36,137 nt of DNA, taken from positions 1-36,137 of the forward strand of contig CAMAQF010000041.1 in NCBI GenBank assembly GCA_945860265.1, written 5' to 3'. Under the pieces are notes generated by a model. That model was not told the DNA's origin, made no database searches, and worked only from the letters and a program-made list of their open reading frames with translations. The position numbers and the translations under genes were made by a program. Source of the DNA: Emticicia agri. GTDB lineage: Bacteria; Bacteroidota; Bacteroidia; Cytophagales; Spirosomataceae. Position 1 is the stretch's first letter, and the number at the start of each line of letters is the position of its first letter. Positions 8,855 to 17,458 of the stretch are shown piece after piece.

Positions 8855-8901
8855 ATTGAATATAATATCGCATGTGGAGTTTGGATTTTTCAATACAAAA
8901 A

Positions 8902-10176
8902 TCACTTCACTTTCAAAACCACTTTTGCATCAACATCTTTTACTAATGAACTTTGCACCGAAATTTGGTTTTCGCTGACGCCTGTTTCAAGTAAAACCTC
9001 TCTGATGGCATACGCACGGTCTTCTCCAAGGGTTCCTTTTGAACTTTGTGAGCCACCTGCAATCGTAATTTTTGAATTACGGTTTCCTTTTAAGTACTTT
9101 ACAACTGCATCCAAATCACCTTTTGAGCTAATTTCTGCACTATTATTCTCAAAATTAGTATTCAGGCTTATCCATGACTTATTGCTTTTCAGTTGCTGAT
9201 TTATATCACTATCAGTTGACGATACATTTTCACTCAAAATAGCCTTCGGTGTTTCTTTTACCTTAGATTGTTCGGGCTTTATTACCTCAATTTTTTTTGG
9301 CTCTTCAACTTTTAGTTTTTCTACTGCATCTTTTTCTGATGTTTTTACTTCTTCAGCAGGTTTTACTACTTCAGTATTTGTAAAATTAGTACTTGAATCA
9401 CTCGGAGATATGGTCGAAAAACCATTATCTGTCGCTATCGAATCTTGCTTCAAAAAAACACCTTCTTCTGTTGTTAGGTCGGCTGGATTAACGCCTTTGC
9501 GATATTTCCAAAAATATGCTAACCCTGCCAAAAATATTAAACTTATTAATACCCAAGGTATCCAAGATAATATTCCTTTACTTTTGGTTGATTCAATTTT
9601 TACTTCTTTTGGCTTTCCATCGTGTTCTGGTTTTATTATTGAACTTTTAAAATTCAATTGATTGGCAATGGCAGGCGGTAAGGCTCCAAAAACTAACTCT
9701 TGTTGGTCGGCCAAAAGTTTTGTCAGACCTGATACACCAAGTCCTTCTTTAATGACAACTTTGCCCAGTGCACCAAAAACTAATGGAGCGGCCAAACCCA
9801 CCATTGAAGATGCAGAAGTTTTGCGAATACCCGTCAGTGCTGATAGTTTTTCTATAATGGAATTACTATTGCTACCCGCAAAATGGTTAAAAATATTAGA
9901 TCCTATTGTAATTAAAAGCTGCGTTTTATCAAAATTTTCAAGCAAATTTGGCAAATCGTCAAGAATTTCACCTGTATGTCCACCATCCCTTAAGATATTC
10001 ATTACTTTAATTGTATTTTCGTCATTTAAAGCATTTCTCATAATTCCTCCCAATAAAATCAGTACAGAACTATTTAAGGCAGAGACTATATTTTCTGGGT
10101 GTTCGCCCAGAAAGATACTAACTTTCTCTATTACAGAATCAGTCAATTTGTCTTTGATGAGTTCAATTATGTCCAT
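8902..10176 (-). CDS. DUF937 protein with a transmembrane helix and a degenerate OmpA-like C-terminus
   Basis: Residues 1 to about 170 form a helical DUF937 (YidB-like) domain with Gly/Ala-rich helices (SALTGIRKTSASSMVGLAAPLVFG split over about 112-135). A transmembrane helix follows at about 202-223 (ILSWIPWVLISLIFLAGLAY), then a Lys/Glu/Ser-rich linker (225-330) and an OmpA-like domain (about 334-424) starting SWISLNTNFENNSAEIS. In OmpA domains, Asp and Arg bind diaminopimelate of peptidoglycan. Here the Arg is kept (GEDRAYAIRE) but the Asp position lies in GGSQSSKG, so peptidoglycan binding is doubtful. A role linking cytoplasm and cell wall is inference; DUF937 has no settled function. 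I chose ATG 10176; a TTG 81 bases upstream is less likely. Confidence 0.8.
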   Translation of the reverse strand: MDIIELIKDKLTDSVIEKVSIFLGEHPENIVSALNSSVLILLGGIMRNALNDENTIKVMNILRDGGHTGEILDDLPNLLENFDKTQLLITIGSNIFNHFAGSNSNSIIEKLSALTGIRKTSASSMVGLAAPLVFGALGKVVIKEGLGVSGLTKLLADQQELVFGALPPAIANQLNFKSSIIKPEHDGKPKEVKIESTKSKGILSWIPWVLISLIFLAGLAYFWKYRKGVNPADLTTEEGVFLKQDSIATDNGFSTISPSDSSTNFTNTEVVKPAEEVKTSEKDAVEKLKVEEPKKIEVIKPEQSKVKETPKAILSENVSSTDSDINQQLKSNKSWISLNTNFENNSAEISSKGDLDAVVKYLKGNRNSKITIAGGSQSSKGTLGEDRAYAIREVLLETGVSENQISVQSSLVKDVDAKVVLKVK

Positions 10177-10534
10177 AAAGTTACAAATTCGTATTAAATA
10201 AAAAGTTTTTGGGTAATGTTTAATATCAACGATTACGCAATCAAAAACTATGCCCAAAGTAAGCTGAGGCTAAAATATTATTTAACCATTTGATAATAAA
10301 ATGAAGTAAAATAAAAGGATATTTGATGATTAAGTTAGGTAGAAATCGTAGATTCTGCACCAATATTTCATATATAATCAATATCTATTTACTCTGATTT
10401 CAGACTCTATCTCGTTCAGAATGAATTTAGCAACAAAACTTTGTTTTGTAGATAAAATGAAAGTTAATCCCTAAGACATAATCAAGTTATTATAAGGAGC
10501 AAATAAAAACAATCTGCTCCTTTCATTATTTTTT
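10177..10534. other. Intergenic spacer between the DUF937 gene and the sugar cluster
   Basis: About 358 bases with no credible gene. It must contain the promoter of the leftward DUF937 gene on its left side and the 3' end of the seven-gene cluster on its right. I see no clear -33/-7 pair. The one structured element is the hairpin at 10494-10522, described separately. Confidence 0.5.
10494..10522. terminator. Weak hairpin at the 3' end of the sugar-catabolism cluster
   Basis: Eight-base arms AAGGAGCA (10494-10501) and TGCTCCTT (10515-10522) surround a 13-base A-rich loop, 12 bases after the stop codon of the last gene in the leftward cluster. The T-run is on the plus-strand side, not the minus-strand side, so for the cluster it may mark a processed 3' end more than a classic intrinsic terminator. 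Confidence 0.4.
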
Positions 10535-11737
10535 TCAAACCTTTTTCCAAGTTTCCAGTTCAAGGATTTCGCCCGTTATTTTCTTCTTTAATATAACTTT
10601 CTTATCTCCGTTTGGCAAAATTTCTTCTTTGATTAACCAATGATCAGCATCATATTCGGTAAAAACTGATGGCTTTTTTACACCAACTTGTCCACGCCAT
10701 TCGGTTAGCTGAACTGGCTCCCAAAGTTTGGATTTAGCCGATTTGTAAGCCGCATCAATGATGGCATTGACTACATATCCATCATAAAATGTCTCTTGCG
10801 GTTGAGTACCTTTTTCATAAGCCTCAAACATATCAATAAACATACTCGTGTAGCCTAGCTCGTGGGCTTCGTCTCCAACAGGGAACTGCCATCCCGAAGA
10901 GCTTTCTGCTTTTTCTACCAAATACCCATCCGTGTTTCCACTCGTAAACATCTCAAAACCAGTCCTTAGCCAAGAATTCACCCAAATTGTACCTTCGGTT
11001 CCCATCACTTCATCTCGCAGATCCATGCCTCCACGGAATGTCCACGATACTTCAAACTGTCCAATGGCTCCGTTTTCATATTTGACCAAGCCAATAGCAT
11101 GATCTTCGGCATCAATGGGTTTTACTTGGGTATCTGCCCAACACATTACTTCTACGGGCAAAATATCTTTTCCTATAAAATTCCGTGAGATTTCTATGCA
11201 ATGACAGCCCATGTCAACAATGGCACCACCGCCTGCTTTTTCCATATCCCAAAACCAATCAGAATGGGGCCCAGGGTGGGTTTCTCGAGATTTTGCCCAC
11301 AAAACTCTTCCAATGGCTCCGGCTTTTACACTTGCCAAAGACTTTGAGAATTTTGGGGTGTAACAAAGATCTTCTAAATATCCAGCAAAAATTCCAGCCT
11401 CCTCACAGGCTTGGGTCATACGAAGTGCTTCCGCTGCTGTTCTACCTAATGGTTTTGTGCAAAGCACCGCTTTTTTATGTTTTACACATAGATTCACTGC
11501 CTCTTCATGTACATAATTTGGTAGGGAAATAATCACCATTTCTGTCTCTGGATGGGCAATGGCCGCCTCCATATCTGTAAAATAATGGGGCACATTATAG
11601 TCTTTGGCAAAACGAACTGCTGTTTCTTCCCTTCGGGCATAAATTACTTTGACCTCGTCTTTTCCGCGGCGACCAATGAGAGATTCTGCATAGAAACGGC
11701 CAATGAAGCCACCTCCTAGAATACATAATTTTATCAT
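10535..11737 (-). CDS. Gfo/Idh/MocA-family NAD(P)-dependent oxidoreductase
   Basis: A 400-residue sugar or inositol dehydrogenase-type protein. The N-terminal Rossmann fold has GGGFIG (8-13) and the family lysine in CTKPLG (K95-P96). The C-terminal half has the [14 protein letters not shown] segment (D175, H179), which in this family lines the active site near the substrate hydroxyl being oxidised. There is no signal peptide, so unlike many Bacteroidota members it is cytoplasmic. It is last in the seven-gene leftward cluster and starts 3 bases after the upstream TIM-barrel gene, so the two are almost certainly cotranscribed and may act in sequence. The substrate is probably a sugar, inositol or ketoacid derivative; the sequence does not decide. 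Confidence 0.88.
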   Translation of the reverse strand: MIKLCILGGGFIGRFYAESLIGRRGKDEVKVIYARREETAVRFAKDYNVPHYFTDMEAAIAHPETEMVIISLPNYVHEEAVNLCVKHKKAVLCTKPLGRTAAEALRMTQACEEAGIFAGYLEDLCYTPKFSKSLASVKAGAIGRVLWAKSRETHPGPHSDWFWDMEKAGGGAIVDMGCHCIEISRNFIGKDILPVEVMCWADTQVKPIDAEDHAIGLVKYENGAIGQFEVSWTFRGGMDLRDEVMGTEGTIWVNSWLRTGFEMFTSGNTDGYLVEKAESSSGWQFPVGDEAHELGYTSMFIDMFEAYEKGTQPQETFYDGYVVNAIIDAAYKSAKSKLWEPVQLTEWRGQVGVKKPSVFTEYDADHWLIKEEILPNGDKKVILKKKITGEILELETWKKV

Positions 11738-11740
11738 AAT

Positions 11741-12655
11741 TTAAGGCTGCAAAACAAGTTTAAATGTATCTTCTATTTCTTTTAGATCAATAGTATGGGC
11801 CTGAACGGCATTCATGGTATTGGGTGAATTTTTTTCGAGACATTGTTCAATTACGATGTGGGGTTTTACTTTTTTCTTCATCAATTCTACCGCAAATTGT
11901 TTGTAATTAATATCTCCTTCCCCAGAAAAAACTTCTTGCCAAATACCATTTTTTGATTGTCTAATGTGAAGCTCAATAATGCGGTCTCCATACATCTTTA
12001 ACACATCAAAAACTGCCAATTGCGAATTTTGAGAGCCTCTATAAACCCAATGCACGTCCATGCAGAAATATAGATGGTCTGGCGAGGTGTTTTGCAACAT
12101 GTGATGAAACTCTCTTGCCCCAGCTCTCAATTCCACGTCGTGGGTATGATAGGCAAGCTTCAATCCGTTTCTTTTCATAGATTCCCCTATTTTCTCCAAT
12201 GCTTTGGCTTGTATTTGCAATTGCTCATCACTTTTAAGTTTGTCGCTTCCCCAGGCAATTGGATTTGGGTTGGTAACTATAATTTTGGTACCATATTTTT
12301 TTACAAGCTCTGCTATCTCTAGCATATTCTTAATTGATTTTTCTACCTCTTCTTTTTCATGCAAAACACTCCCAATATAAACTGAGGGCATTTTGATATT
12401 ATATTTTTTCAAGACGGCAATCAGTTTGGTGGTTTCTTCGGCATTTGCTAAACTTGGCTCATAGGCTTGAAGACCTGTCTTTACATACTCGGCCATGTCA
12501 GCATCCAGATTACCTCCCCAATGCTTGCTTTCTCTTCCATAAAAAGTACCCCAATTGTAGGAATTACTACTAATTGGAAAATTCTCTTTTACAGATTCAA
12601 ACTTTTGAATCATACCCAATACTGGTACTGTGGCTATGAAATTTCTTCTTTTCAT
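11741..12655 (-). CDS. IolE/xylose-isomerase-like TIM barrel sugar epimerase or dehydratase
   Basis: A 304-residue protein of the AP-endonuclease family 2 / xylose isomerase-like superfamily, which includes inosose dehydratase and 3-keto-sugar epimerases. Candidate metal ligands and catalytic residues fall at strand ends: YHTHDVE (H170, H172), FCMDVHW (D200, H202), ELHIR (H230) and IVIEQ (E270). The first residues, MKRRNFIATVPVLGM, resemble a Tat signal with an RR pair followed by a short hydrophobic stretch, so it may be periplasmic, whereas its downstream partner at 10535 looks cytoplasmic. Pairs of this family with Gfo/Idh/MocA enzymes are common in 3-keto-sugar and inositol metabolism. 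Only 3 bases separate the two genes. Confidence 0.85.
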   Translation of the reverse strand: MKRRNFIATVPVLGMIQKFESVKENFPISSNSYNWGTFYGRESKHWGGNLDADMAEYVKTGLQAYEPSLANAEETTKLIAVLKKYNIKMPSVYIGSVLHEKEEVEKSIKNMLEIAELVKKYGTKIIVTNPNPIAWGSDKLKSDEQLQIQAKALEKIGESMKRNGLKLAYHTHDVELRAGAREFHHMLQNTSPDHLYFCMDVHWVYRGSQNSQLAVFDVLKMYGDRIIELHIRQSKNGIWQEVFSGEGDINYKQFAVELMKKKVKPHIVIEQCLEKNSPNTMNAVQAHTIDLKEIEDTFKLVLQP

Positions 12656-12708
12656 GTGTTAAACTCACCTCTAAATTTCCTCTCCGCAGGAGCAGGAACT
12701 TTGGATGA

Positions 12709-13560
12709 CTATTTTATTATTTTATATTCAAATCCTTCGCCAAGTTCTAGAATTTTGTGTGGAGTTCCAAATTTTTCACAGGTAATTTTGAAGTTTTCTG
12801 GGTCTTCTGTGTTAAACTCAAATAAATGATAATGATGAGGTATGATACATTTAATGTCCGCCATTTTGCCCAATTCAGCTGCCTCTTGAAAACTTAAATT
12901 ACCAGCAACTTTTCGTTCGGGTTTATTACCGTTAATGGGTAAAAAAGCGACATCAACTTTATATGCTTTCAAAATTTCCTCTAAACCTTCAAACCAAAGA
13001 GTATCCCCTGAATGATAGACTGCAAAGCCACCAAATTCAGCAATAAAACCCATAAATTTACATTCACCTTTTTCGTTTCGCTCAACTTCATTATGTGCCG
13101 CTGGAATTCCCGTAATTTTGAATCCTTTATGTTCAAAACTTAGTCCGTCATTCAGGCCAATCGGGAAGTTCAAATCACACTTAACTCTCTCAGCTACAAA
13201 CGCCCGATTGGCCTGCGGAATAACGAATTTTATACCAGCATTATTTTGAATAATTGGCATTAAGGTTTCGGCATCCAAATGGTCAGTATGGTTGTGGCTC
13301 GAGGTAACAATATCAATAAAATCAAGTTGGTCGGGCGAAATGACCAACTCACTAATACGCAAATGAGGCTTATCGGAATTTTGGTATTTTACGCTCAAAG
13401 AATCTGACAAATATGGGTCGAAAAGTAGATATTTTTCTTGCCATTTAATCAGAAAACCACTTTGTGCCAACCACCAAACTTTAAAACCAGTTGGGTTATT
13501 GAATGATTTGATGTCGTTTAATAGTTCATTATTTTTTTGTTTTGGTTTTATTAATTTCAT
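12709..13560 (-). CDS. UlaG-like metallo-beta-lactamase-fold hydrolase
   Basis: A 283-residue cytoplasmic metallo-hydrolase. The metal motif is SSHNHTDHLD (H89, H91, D93, H94), with H156 (PAAHNEVE), D186 (YHSGDT) and the HHYH cluster (242-245) completing a two-metal site. The overall pattern resembles L-ascorbate-6-phosphate lactonase UlaG and the YtkL/YflN-type MBL hydrolases. UlaG proteins are usually about 350 residues, so this is a shorter relative. It starts 1 base after the stop codon of the MetE-like gene, so translation of the two is likely coupled. A lactone or phosphate-ester substrate from the same pathway is reasonable but unproven. Confidence 0.83.
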   Translation of the reverse strand: MKLIKPKQKNNELLNDIKSFNNPTGFKVWWLAQSGFLIKWQEKYLLFDPYLSDSLSVKYQNSDKPHLRISELVISPDQLDFIDIVTSSHNHTDHLDAETLMPIIQNNAGIKFVIPQANRAFVAERVKCDLNFPIGLNDGLSFEHKGFKITGIPAAHNEVERNEKGECKFMGFIAEFGGFAVYHSGDTLWFEGLEEILKAYKVDVAFLPINGNKPERKVAGNLSFQEAAELGKMADIKCIIPHHYHLFEFNTEDPENFKITCEKFGTPHKILELGEGFEYKIIK

Positions 13561-13561
13561 T

Positions 13562-14581
13562 TTATCTCATTTGTTTGGCAGCGGTACACATATTGGCTAT
13601 TTTTTGTTTCGTTGCCCAGCGTGCCGTTTGCGACATTCCGCAGTCGGGAGCAATGGCGAGTTTTTCGGCAGGAACGTATTTTAAGCATTTTTCGATACGT
13701 TCTTTTACGTCTTCAACAGTTTCGATATAATAACTTTTTACATCAATTACACCAACGGCTACATCCATTTTTTCGGCAAAACGCTCTAATAAATGTAGTT
13801 CAGCAAAGTTCAATACGCACATTTCGGTGTGTAATTCATCAACTGTGAAATCTAAGAAATCGGGTAGCATCGGCAAAATTGTTTTCTTCCCAACCGAACG
13901 ACCTTTGTAATTTCCAAAACACAAATGAGTACCGATTCGGGTTTTACCAACAATATTTTTCACAGTTCGGTTAAAAATATCGACAAATCTTTTGGTGTCT
14001 TCTTTATAAGCATAGCACGACATCGACGGCTCATCAATACAAATTTCTTTTGCTCCTGCGGCTACTAAACCTTCTAATTCTTTTGCTACAATCGGCAACA
14101 AGGCTTCGGTTATTTCCCATCGGTCTGTATAGATTTCGCCAGGTAACATACGTCCTGAAAGTGTGTAAGGACCAGGAATTGATGCTTTTAATATTTTTCC
14201 TTCGGGGGCGAGTCTTTGCAATCTTTTAAATTCCTCTACCACACCTAAGCCTTTCGGAGCAGTAAGAGTTTCGATAATTGTGTGTTTGCCACGTTGGTCG
14301 TGAGCGGGTGAACCAAATTTTCGGGTTTCTTCATGATTGGGTTGGAGTCCTTTGATGAAACCGTAAAACGATAGATTAAAGTCGAGACGGGTTTGTTCAC
14401 CATCGGTAATAACATCAAGGCCGGCCACAACTTGGTCATGAATGGCACTTACAACCGCATCCTCTATCATTTCGTTAATATCAGCAGGACCAAATTTATC
14501 TAGGTTTTGTGACGCAAATTCAAGCCAACTCGGAAACGGCCACGAGCCAACTACGGTGGTTTTTATGGGAATTGGTTGCAT
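13562..14581 (-). CDS. Stand-alone MetE C-terminal-domain-like protein (cobalamin-independent methionine synthase family)
   Basis: A 339-residue UROD/MetE-like barrel corresponding only to the catalytic C-terminal half of MetE. Zinc-ligand equivalents are visible: THLCFGN (H219, C221) and APDCGMSQTARW (C314). IDEPSMS (D183-E184) and a TVVGSWPFP start also match. True MetE has about 750 residues, with an N-terminal half that helps bind folate; this protein lacks it, as in archaeal core MetE/MesD proteins and epoxyalkane:coenzyme M transferase. It lies inside a sugar cluster, not near methionine genes, which suggests thiol alkylation, demethylation or C-S chemistry on a pathway intermediate. 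It could also be a plain methionine synthase using another methyl donor. The downstream UlaG-like gene begins 1 base after it. Confidence 0.85.
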   Translation of the reverse strand: MQPIPIKTTVVGSWPFPSWLEFASQNLDKFGPADINEMIEDAVVSAIHDQVVAGLDVITDGEQTRLDFNLSFYGFIKGLQPNHEETRKFGSPAHDQRGKHTIIETLTAPKGLGVVEEFKRLQRLAPEGKILKASIPGPYTLSGRMLPGEIYTDRWEITEALLPIVAKELEGLVAAGAKEICIDEPSMSCYAYKEDTKRFVDIFNRTVKNIVGKTRIGTHLCFGNYKGRSVGKKTILPMLPDFLDFTVDELHTEMCVLNFAELHLLERFAEKMDVAVGVIDVKSYYIETVEDVKERIEKCLKYVPAEKLAIAPDCGMSQTARWATKQKIANMCTAAKQMR

Positions 14582-14655
14582 ATCTTTAATGTATAATTAA
14601 GACGGGTTTGCCCGTGTGATGAAAAATTGATAATGAAAAAATCAGTGGCTATGTT

Positions 14656-15459
14656 TTAATTTTCTTTGGAAACATAGCTTTCTATACCTACTTTTTGATA
14701 CATTTTCGAGATTCGGTGGGCGTGTTCATCATAAGCTGCTTGGAAAATCTCGGTAGCTTTCTCTGCTCCGATTAAGGCTCCCGCTGTCAGCACCTTAGGC
14801 GGATGCCCCGCTTGCGTGAGCATATTGGCCAACTCAGCTTTTATACTATTGATAATCATGCAAGAACCCACCGTGGAACCTGGTGAAACTGGTGTTTCTA
14901 AACCATCAACATAAATCATGGCATCGCCTACGGGAGCTCCAGAGTCTAGCACTATTTCGCAAAAATCTTGGAGTTTTCGACCATCTTGTTTTTTACTAAT
15001 ACTGGCTTCCGAATGTTGTTTTGAAATAATTCCGACGGTTTTTATGCCTTTTTTCTGAAAAATTTCTGCCATTTCAATCGGTACGACATTACAACCAGAT
15101 GAAGAAATCACCAAAGCGGTATCGAGTTCTGAAAGGTCGAAATTTCTTAAAATTTGAGAAGCAAGACCAGTCACATTCTCCAAAAACATGGCTTGTCTTT
15201 GACCATTCGCCCCTACAACCAAATTGTGAAATGTTAGCGATAATTCTACTATTGGATTAAAGCCAGGAAACGATCCATATCGTGGCCACATTTCCTCAAC
15301 CATAATTCTACTGTGTCCGCTACCAAAAACGTGTACCATTCTTCCTGCCAAAATCGATTGCGAAAACAGTTTTGCGGCTTGCAGTATTTGTGTTTCTTGG
15401 GCAGCAACGGATTCGATTAAACCTTGACATTTTTTTAAATATTCGGCGGTATAACTCAT
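14656..15459 (-). CDS. SIS-domain sugar isomerase-like protein (UPF0309 type)
   Basis: A 267-residue SIS-fold protein with the sugar-phosphate-binding segments VHVFGSGHSR (46-50 GSGHS) and LVISSSGCN, and the conserved VEEMWPR stretch. SIS domains bind phosphosugars in isomerases, amidotransferases and regulators. UPF0309 members are usually single-domain and often sit beside ROK kinases, as here, where the ROK gene ends 35 bases upstream. There is no DNA-binding domain, so an enzyme is more likely than a regulator. A phosphosugar aldose-ketose isomerase or an amino-sugar-phosphate step after the ROK kinase is the natural inference. The gap to the next gene is 74 bases and contains a small GC hairpin (14602-14615). 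Confidence 0.85.
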   Translation of the reverse strand: MSYTAEYLKKCQGLIESVAAQETQILQAAKLFSQSILAGRMVHVFGSGHSRIMVEEMWPRYGSFPGFNPIVELSLTFHNLVVGANGQRQAMFLENVTGLASQILRNFDLSELDTALVISSSGCNVVPIEMAEIFQKKGIKTVGIISKQHSEASISKKQDGRKLQDFCEIVLDSGAPVGDAMIYVDGLETPVSPGSTVGSCMIINSIKAELANMLTQAGHPPKVLTAGALIGAEKATEIFQAAYDEHAHRISKMYQKVGIESYVSKEN

Positions 15460-15493
15460 TGAAATTTAAGATTTACGAATTTTGATTACGATT

Positions 15494-16381
15494 TTATTGT
15501 TTATCAAACATAAATGCAGCCGCACCAATTGCTCCTGAAAAATCGGCAAATTTTGCTTGTTTGATTATTGTTATTTTGCCTTTTGGTCGAAATTCAAAAA
15601 GCCCTATAAATTCATGCAAGGGTTTAAATAGGGCATTGCCAGAAGTTGTAATTCCTCCAGCCAAAACTATGATTTCGGGCGAAAGAGCATTGATTAACGA
15701 AACAATGGCTATCGCCAGTTTTCTGACCGAATCGAGCCATAGCCAAGTTGCAAATGAATCATTATTTAAATAAGCCTTTACCAACTCTTGCGTTGACTGA
15801 AAACGCCCCATCGAACGCCGCTCAATCGAATAGTTTCCGATGGCATATTCTAAACTTCCCGACATTCCCAAAATGCTTAGTTCATCATCATTTGCATTGA
15901 GTGAAATATGCCCCAAATGACCCGCCATTTGGCTTAATCCTTGATAAAGTTGCCCGTTTATCATAATTCCACCGCCAACGCCCGTGCCAAGTGTGAGTAA
16001 AACCGCATTTTTATAACCTTGCATAATTCCGAACTTGGCTTCAGCCATGAGTGCGGCATGAGCATCGTTTAAAACAAGCGTTTTTGTGCCAAAATATTCT
16101 TCCCAAATAAAGTTTTCTAAACCAAATAATCGGTTTGGTAAATGAGCAATACTTTTATTATCAGCATTGGCCAAACCAGGTGCCGAAAGTCCGATAAGGT
16201 TGATTGTTTCCAAGTGATAATCTTTTAAGAAATTGACCATTTCAAATACATTTTCTCGCCATTTTCCATCATCATCATCTTTGGTAGGAATATAATGCTG
16301 CTTCAAGATTTCTCCATCTTCAAGCATTAAAACCCCCTTTACATTTGTGCCACCAAGGTCGATACCTATTGCTACTTTCAT
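15494..16381 (-). CDS. ROK-family sugar kinase lacking the zinc-binding cysteines
   Basis: A 295-residue ROK (repressor/ORF/kinase) protein without an N-terminal HTH, so a kinase, phosphorylating a hexose or amino sugar with ATP. The phosphate loop is DLGGTNVKG (8-16), the catalytic Asp is in LNDAHAA (D106), and LTLGTGVGGG (129-138) and GHLGHISL (H155, H158) follow. The ROK zinc motif CxCGxxGCxE is replaced by LSILGMSGSLE, so all three cysteines are gone (S169, L171, S176) while the Gly/Glu frame is kept. I chose ATG 16381 (MKVAIGIDLGGT) over an in-frame start 45 bases upstream. A 182-base spacer separates it from the SDR gene, so the cluster may have a second promoter here. Confidence 0.87.
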   Translation of the reverse strand: MKVAIGIDLGGTNVKGVLMLEDGEILKQHYIPTKDDDDGKWRENVFEMVNFLKDYHLETINLIGLSAPGLANADNKSIAHLPNRLFGLENFIWEEYFGTKTLVLNDAHAALMAEAKFGIMQGYKNAVLLTLGTGVGGGIMINGQLYQGLSQMAGHLGHISLNANDDELSILGMSGSLEYAIGNYSIERRSMGRFQSTQELVKAYLNNDSFATWLWLDSVRKLAIAIVSLINALSPEIIVLAGGITTSGNALFKPLHEFIGLFEFRPKGKITIIKQAKFADFSGAIGAAAFMFDKQ

Positions 16382-16563
16382 TTTTTTAAGTTTGTAGTTT
16401 TTTAGCATATTACTCTGATGTAACAAGTTTAACCCTTTTAAGTTAAATGCTTAATTACTCTTTTTTAACCCTAAATTTCATTTGGGGCTATTCAAATTTG
16501 ACCACTTAGTAGTTAATAAAATCGAACTATATTAAAGTTTTTACCATCATTCTTAATTCCACA

Positions 16564-17346
16564 TTAAAAATATTGCCCTTCCGAAACTTCCCAACCACCG
16601 TCAACTTGAAGCGTTTGGCCTGTTGTAAATTTTGAAGCATCTGACATAAAAAATATGGCAGCACCATCGAGGTCTTCGGGCCGACCATTTCTTCCACCAT
16701 CAAGCGGCTGTTTAGTTTTTACAAAATTCAGGATAACTTCGTCTCTACTGGCTCGTTCCGACATAGGGGTTTCGACCAAAGCGGGTGCTAAAAGATTGAT
16801 TCTGATATTTTGAGAAGCATAATATGCCGCCAAAGACTTCGTAAAACCCACAACTGCCGATTTGGCAGCTGCATAAGCATGAGTAACAAAATATTTTGGG
16901 GAAGGCGAAAAGCCCAAAACCGAACCTATATTCAGAATCGTACCTCCTTTTCCCAATTCCAAAAACTTCTGAACTGCTGCTTGGTTAGAAAGCATCAAAC
17001 TCGTGAGGTTCAATTCAAAAGTCTTATTCCAGCCCTCAAGCGTAAGTTCGTGCAGCGGTCCGTCACCAAACTTACGTCCGCTCCCACCAGCTACATGATA
17101 AAGTCCATCAAAGCTGCCAAACTCGCTGATGCATAACTCAATAGCATTTTTTGCCGTGCTTTCTTTGGTGGCATCAGCGGCAATTGATCGGCCATTTTTA
17201 CCCAAAACTAATTCGGCCGATAAACAACTTTCAGGCTTACGCCCAACCACAACAATCTTGGCTCCTTCACGCACAAATGCTTTCGCTGCCGAAAATCCCA
17301 ATCCAGTAGTTCCGCCTATGATTACGATTGATTTACCTTTCAACAT
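16564..17346 (-). CDS. Short-chain dehydrogenase/reductase (SDR)
   Basis: A 260-residue classical SDR. The cofactor motif is GGTTGLG (11-17), N113 lies in the conserved ELNLTS, the catalytic triad is S142 (NIGS), Y158 and K162 (YAAAK), and VDGGW near the end closes the fold. VVGRKPES after strand 2 suggests that NADP(H) is possible. It probably oxidises a sugar or polyol, or reduces a keto-sugar. I chose ATG 17346 over the TTG at 17352. It is the first gene of the leftward cluster, divergent from the AraC-type regulator with a 112-base shared promoter region. That arrangement is typical of a regulator controlling the pathway next to it. Confidence 0.88.
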   Translation of the reverse strand: MLKGKSIVIIGGTTGLGFSAAKAFVREGAKIVVVGRKPESCLSAELVLGKNGRSIAADATKESTAKNAIELCISEFGSFDGLYHVAGGSGRKFGDGPLHELTLEGWNKTFELNLTSLMLSNQAAVQKFLELGKGGTILNIGSVLGFSPSPKYFVTHAYAAAKSAVVGFTKSLAAYYASQNIRINLLAPALVETPMSERASRDEVILNFVKTKQPLDGGRNGRPEDLDGAAIFFMSDASKFTTGQTLQVDGGWEVSEGQYF

Positions 17347-17375
17347 CTGCAAATAAAGTATTATTAAAATCTATA

Positions 17376-17383
17376 CAAACATA
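17376..17383 (-). promoter_or_regulatory. Candidate -7 box for the leftward sugar cluster
   Basis: On the minus strand, TATGTTTG (17383-17376) matches TAnnTTTG exactly and would give a leader of about 25 bases before ATG 17346. I could not find a good -33 TTTG at the usual distance, which would fit a promoter that depends on the AraC-type activator encoded divergently. The whole divergent region is only 112 bases (17347-17458). Confidence 0.4.
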
Positions 17384-17458
17384 TATCATACAAATAACTA
17401 ATAGAATAATTATAAATTCCACTCGAAAATATTATTTTTACGATACTATTTTGATTTT

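Noticed and set aside
9662-10201. A 179-codon open frame on the plus strand opposite the DUF937 gene
   Set aside because: It is the antisense shadow of a gene with clear domain structure; its product is Ser/Lys/Ile-rich without recognisable motifs.
12656-12708. GC-rich dispersed element between the UlaG-like and TIM-barrel genes (CCTCTCCGCAGGAGC)
   Set aside because: It lacks the CTCCTCGCC block and the GGGGAG block shared by the other two candidates, so I do not count it as a copy.
14602-14615. Terminator between the MetE-like and SIS genes
   Set aside because: The stem ACGGG/CCCGT is only five bases with no T-run; it lies inside an apparent operon and is more likely a minor mRNA structure.
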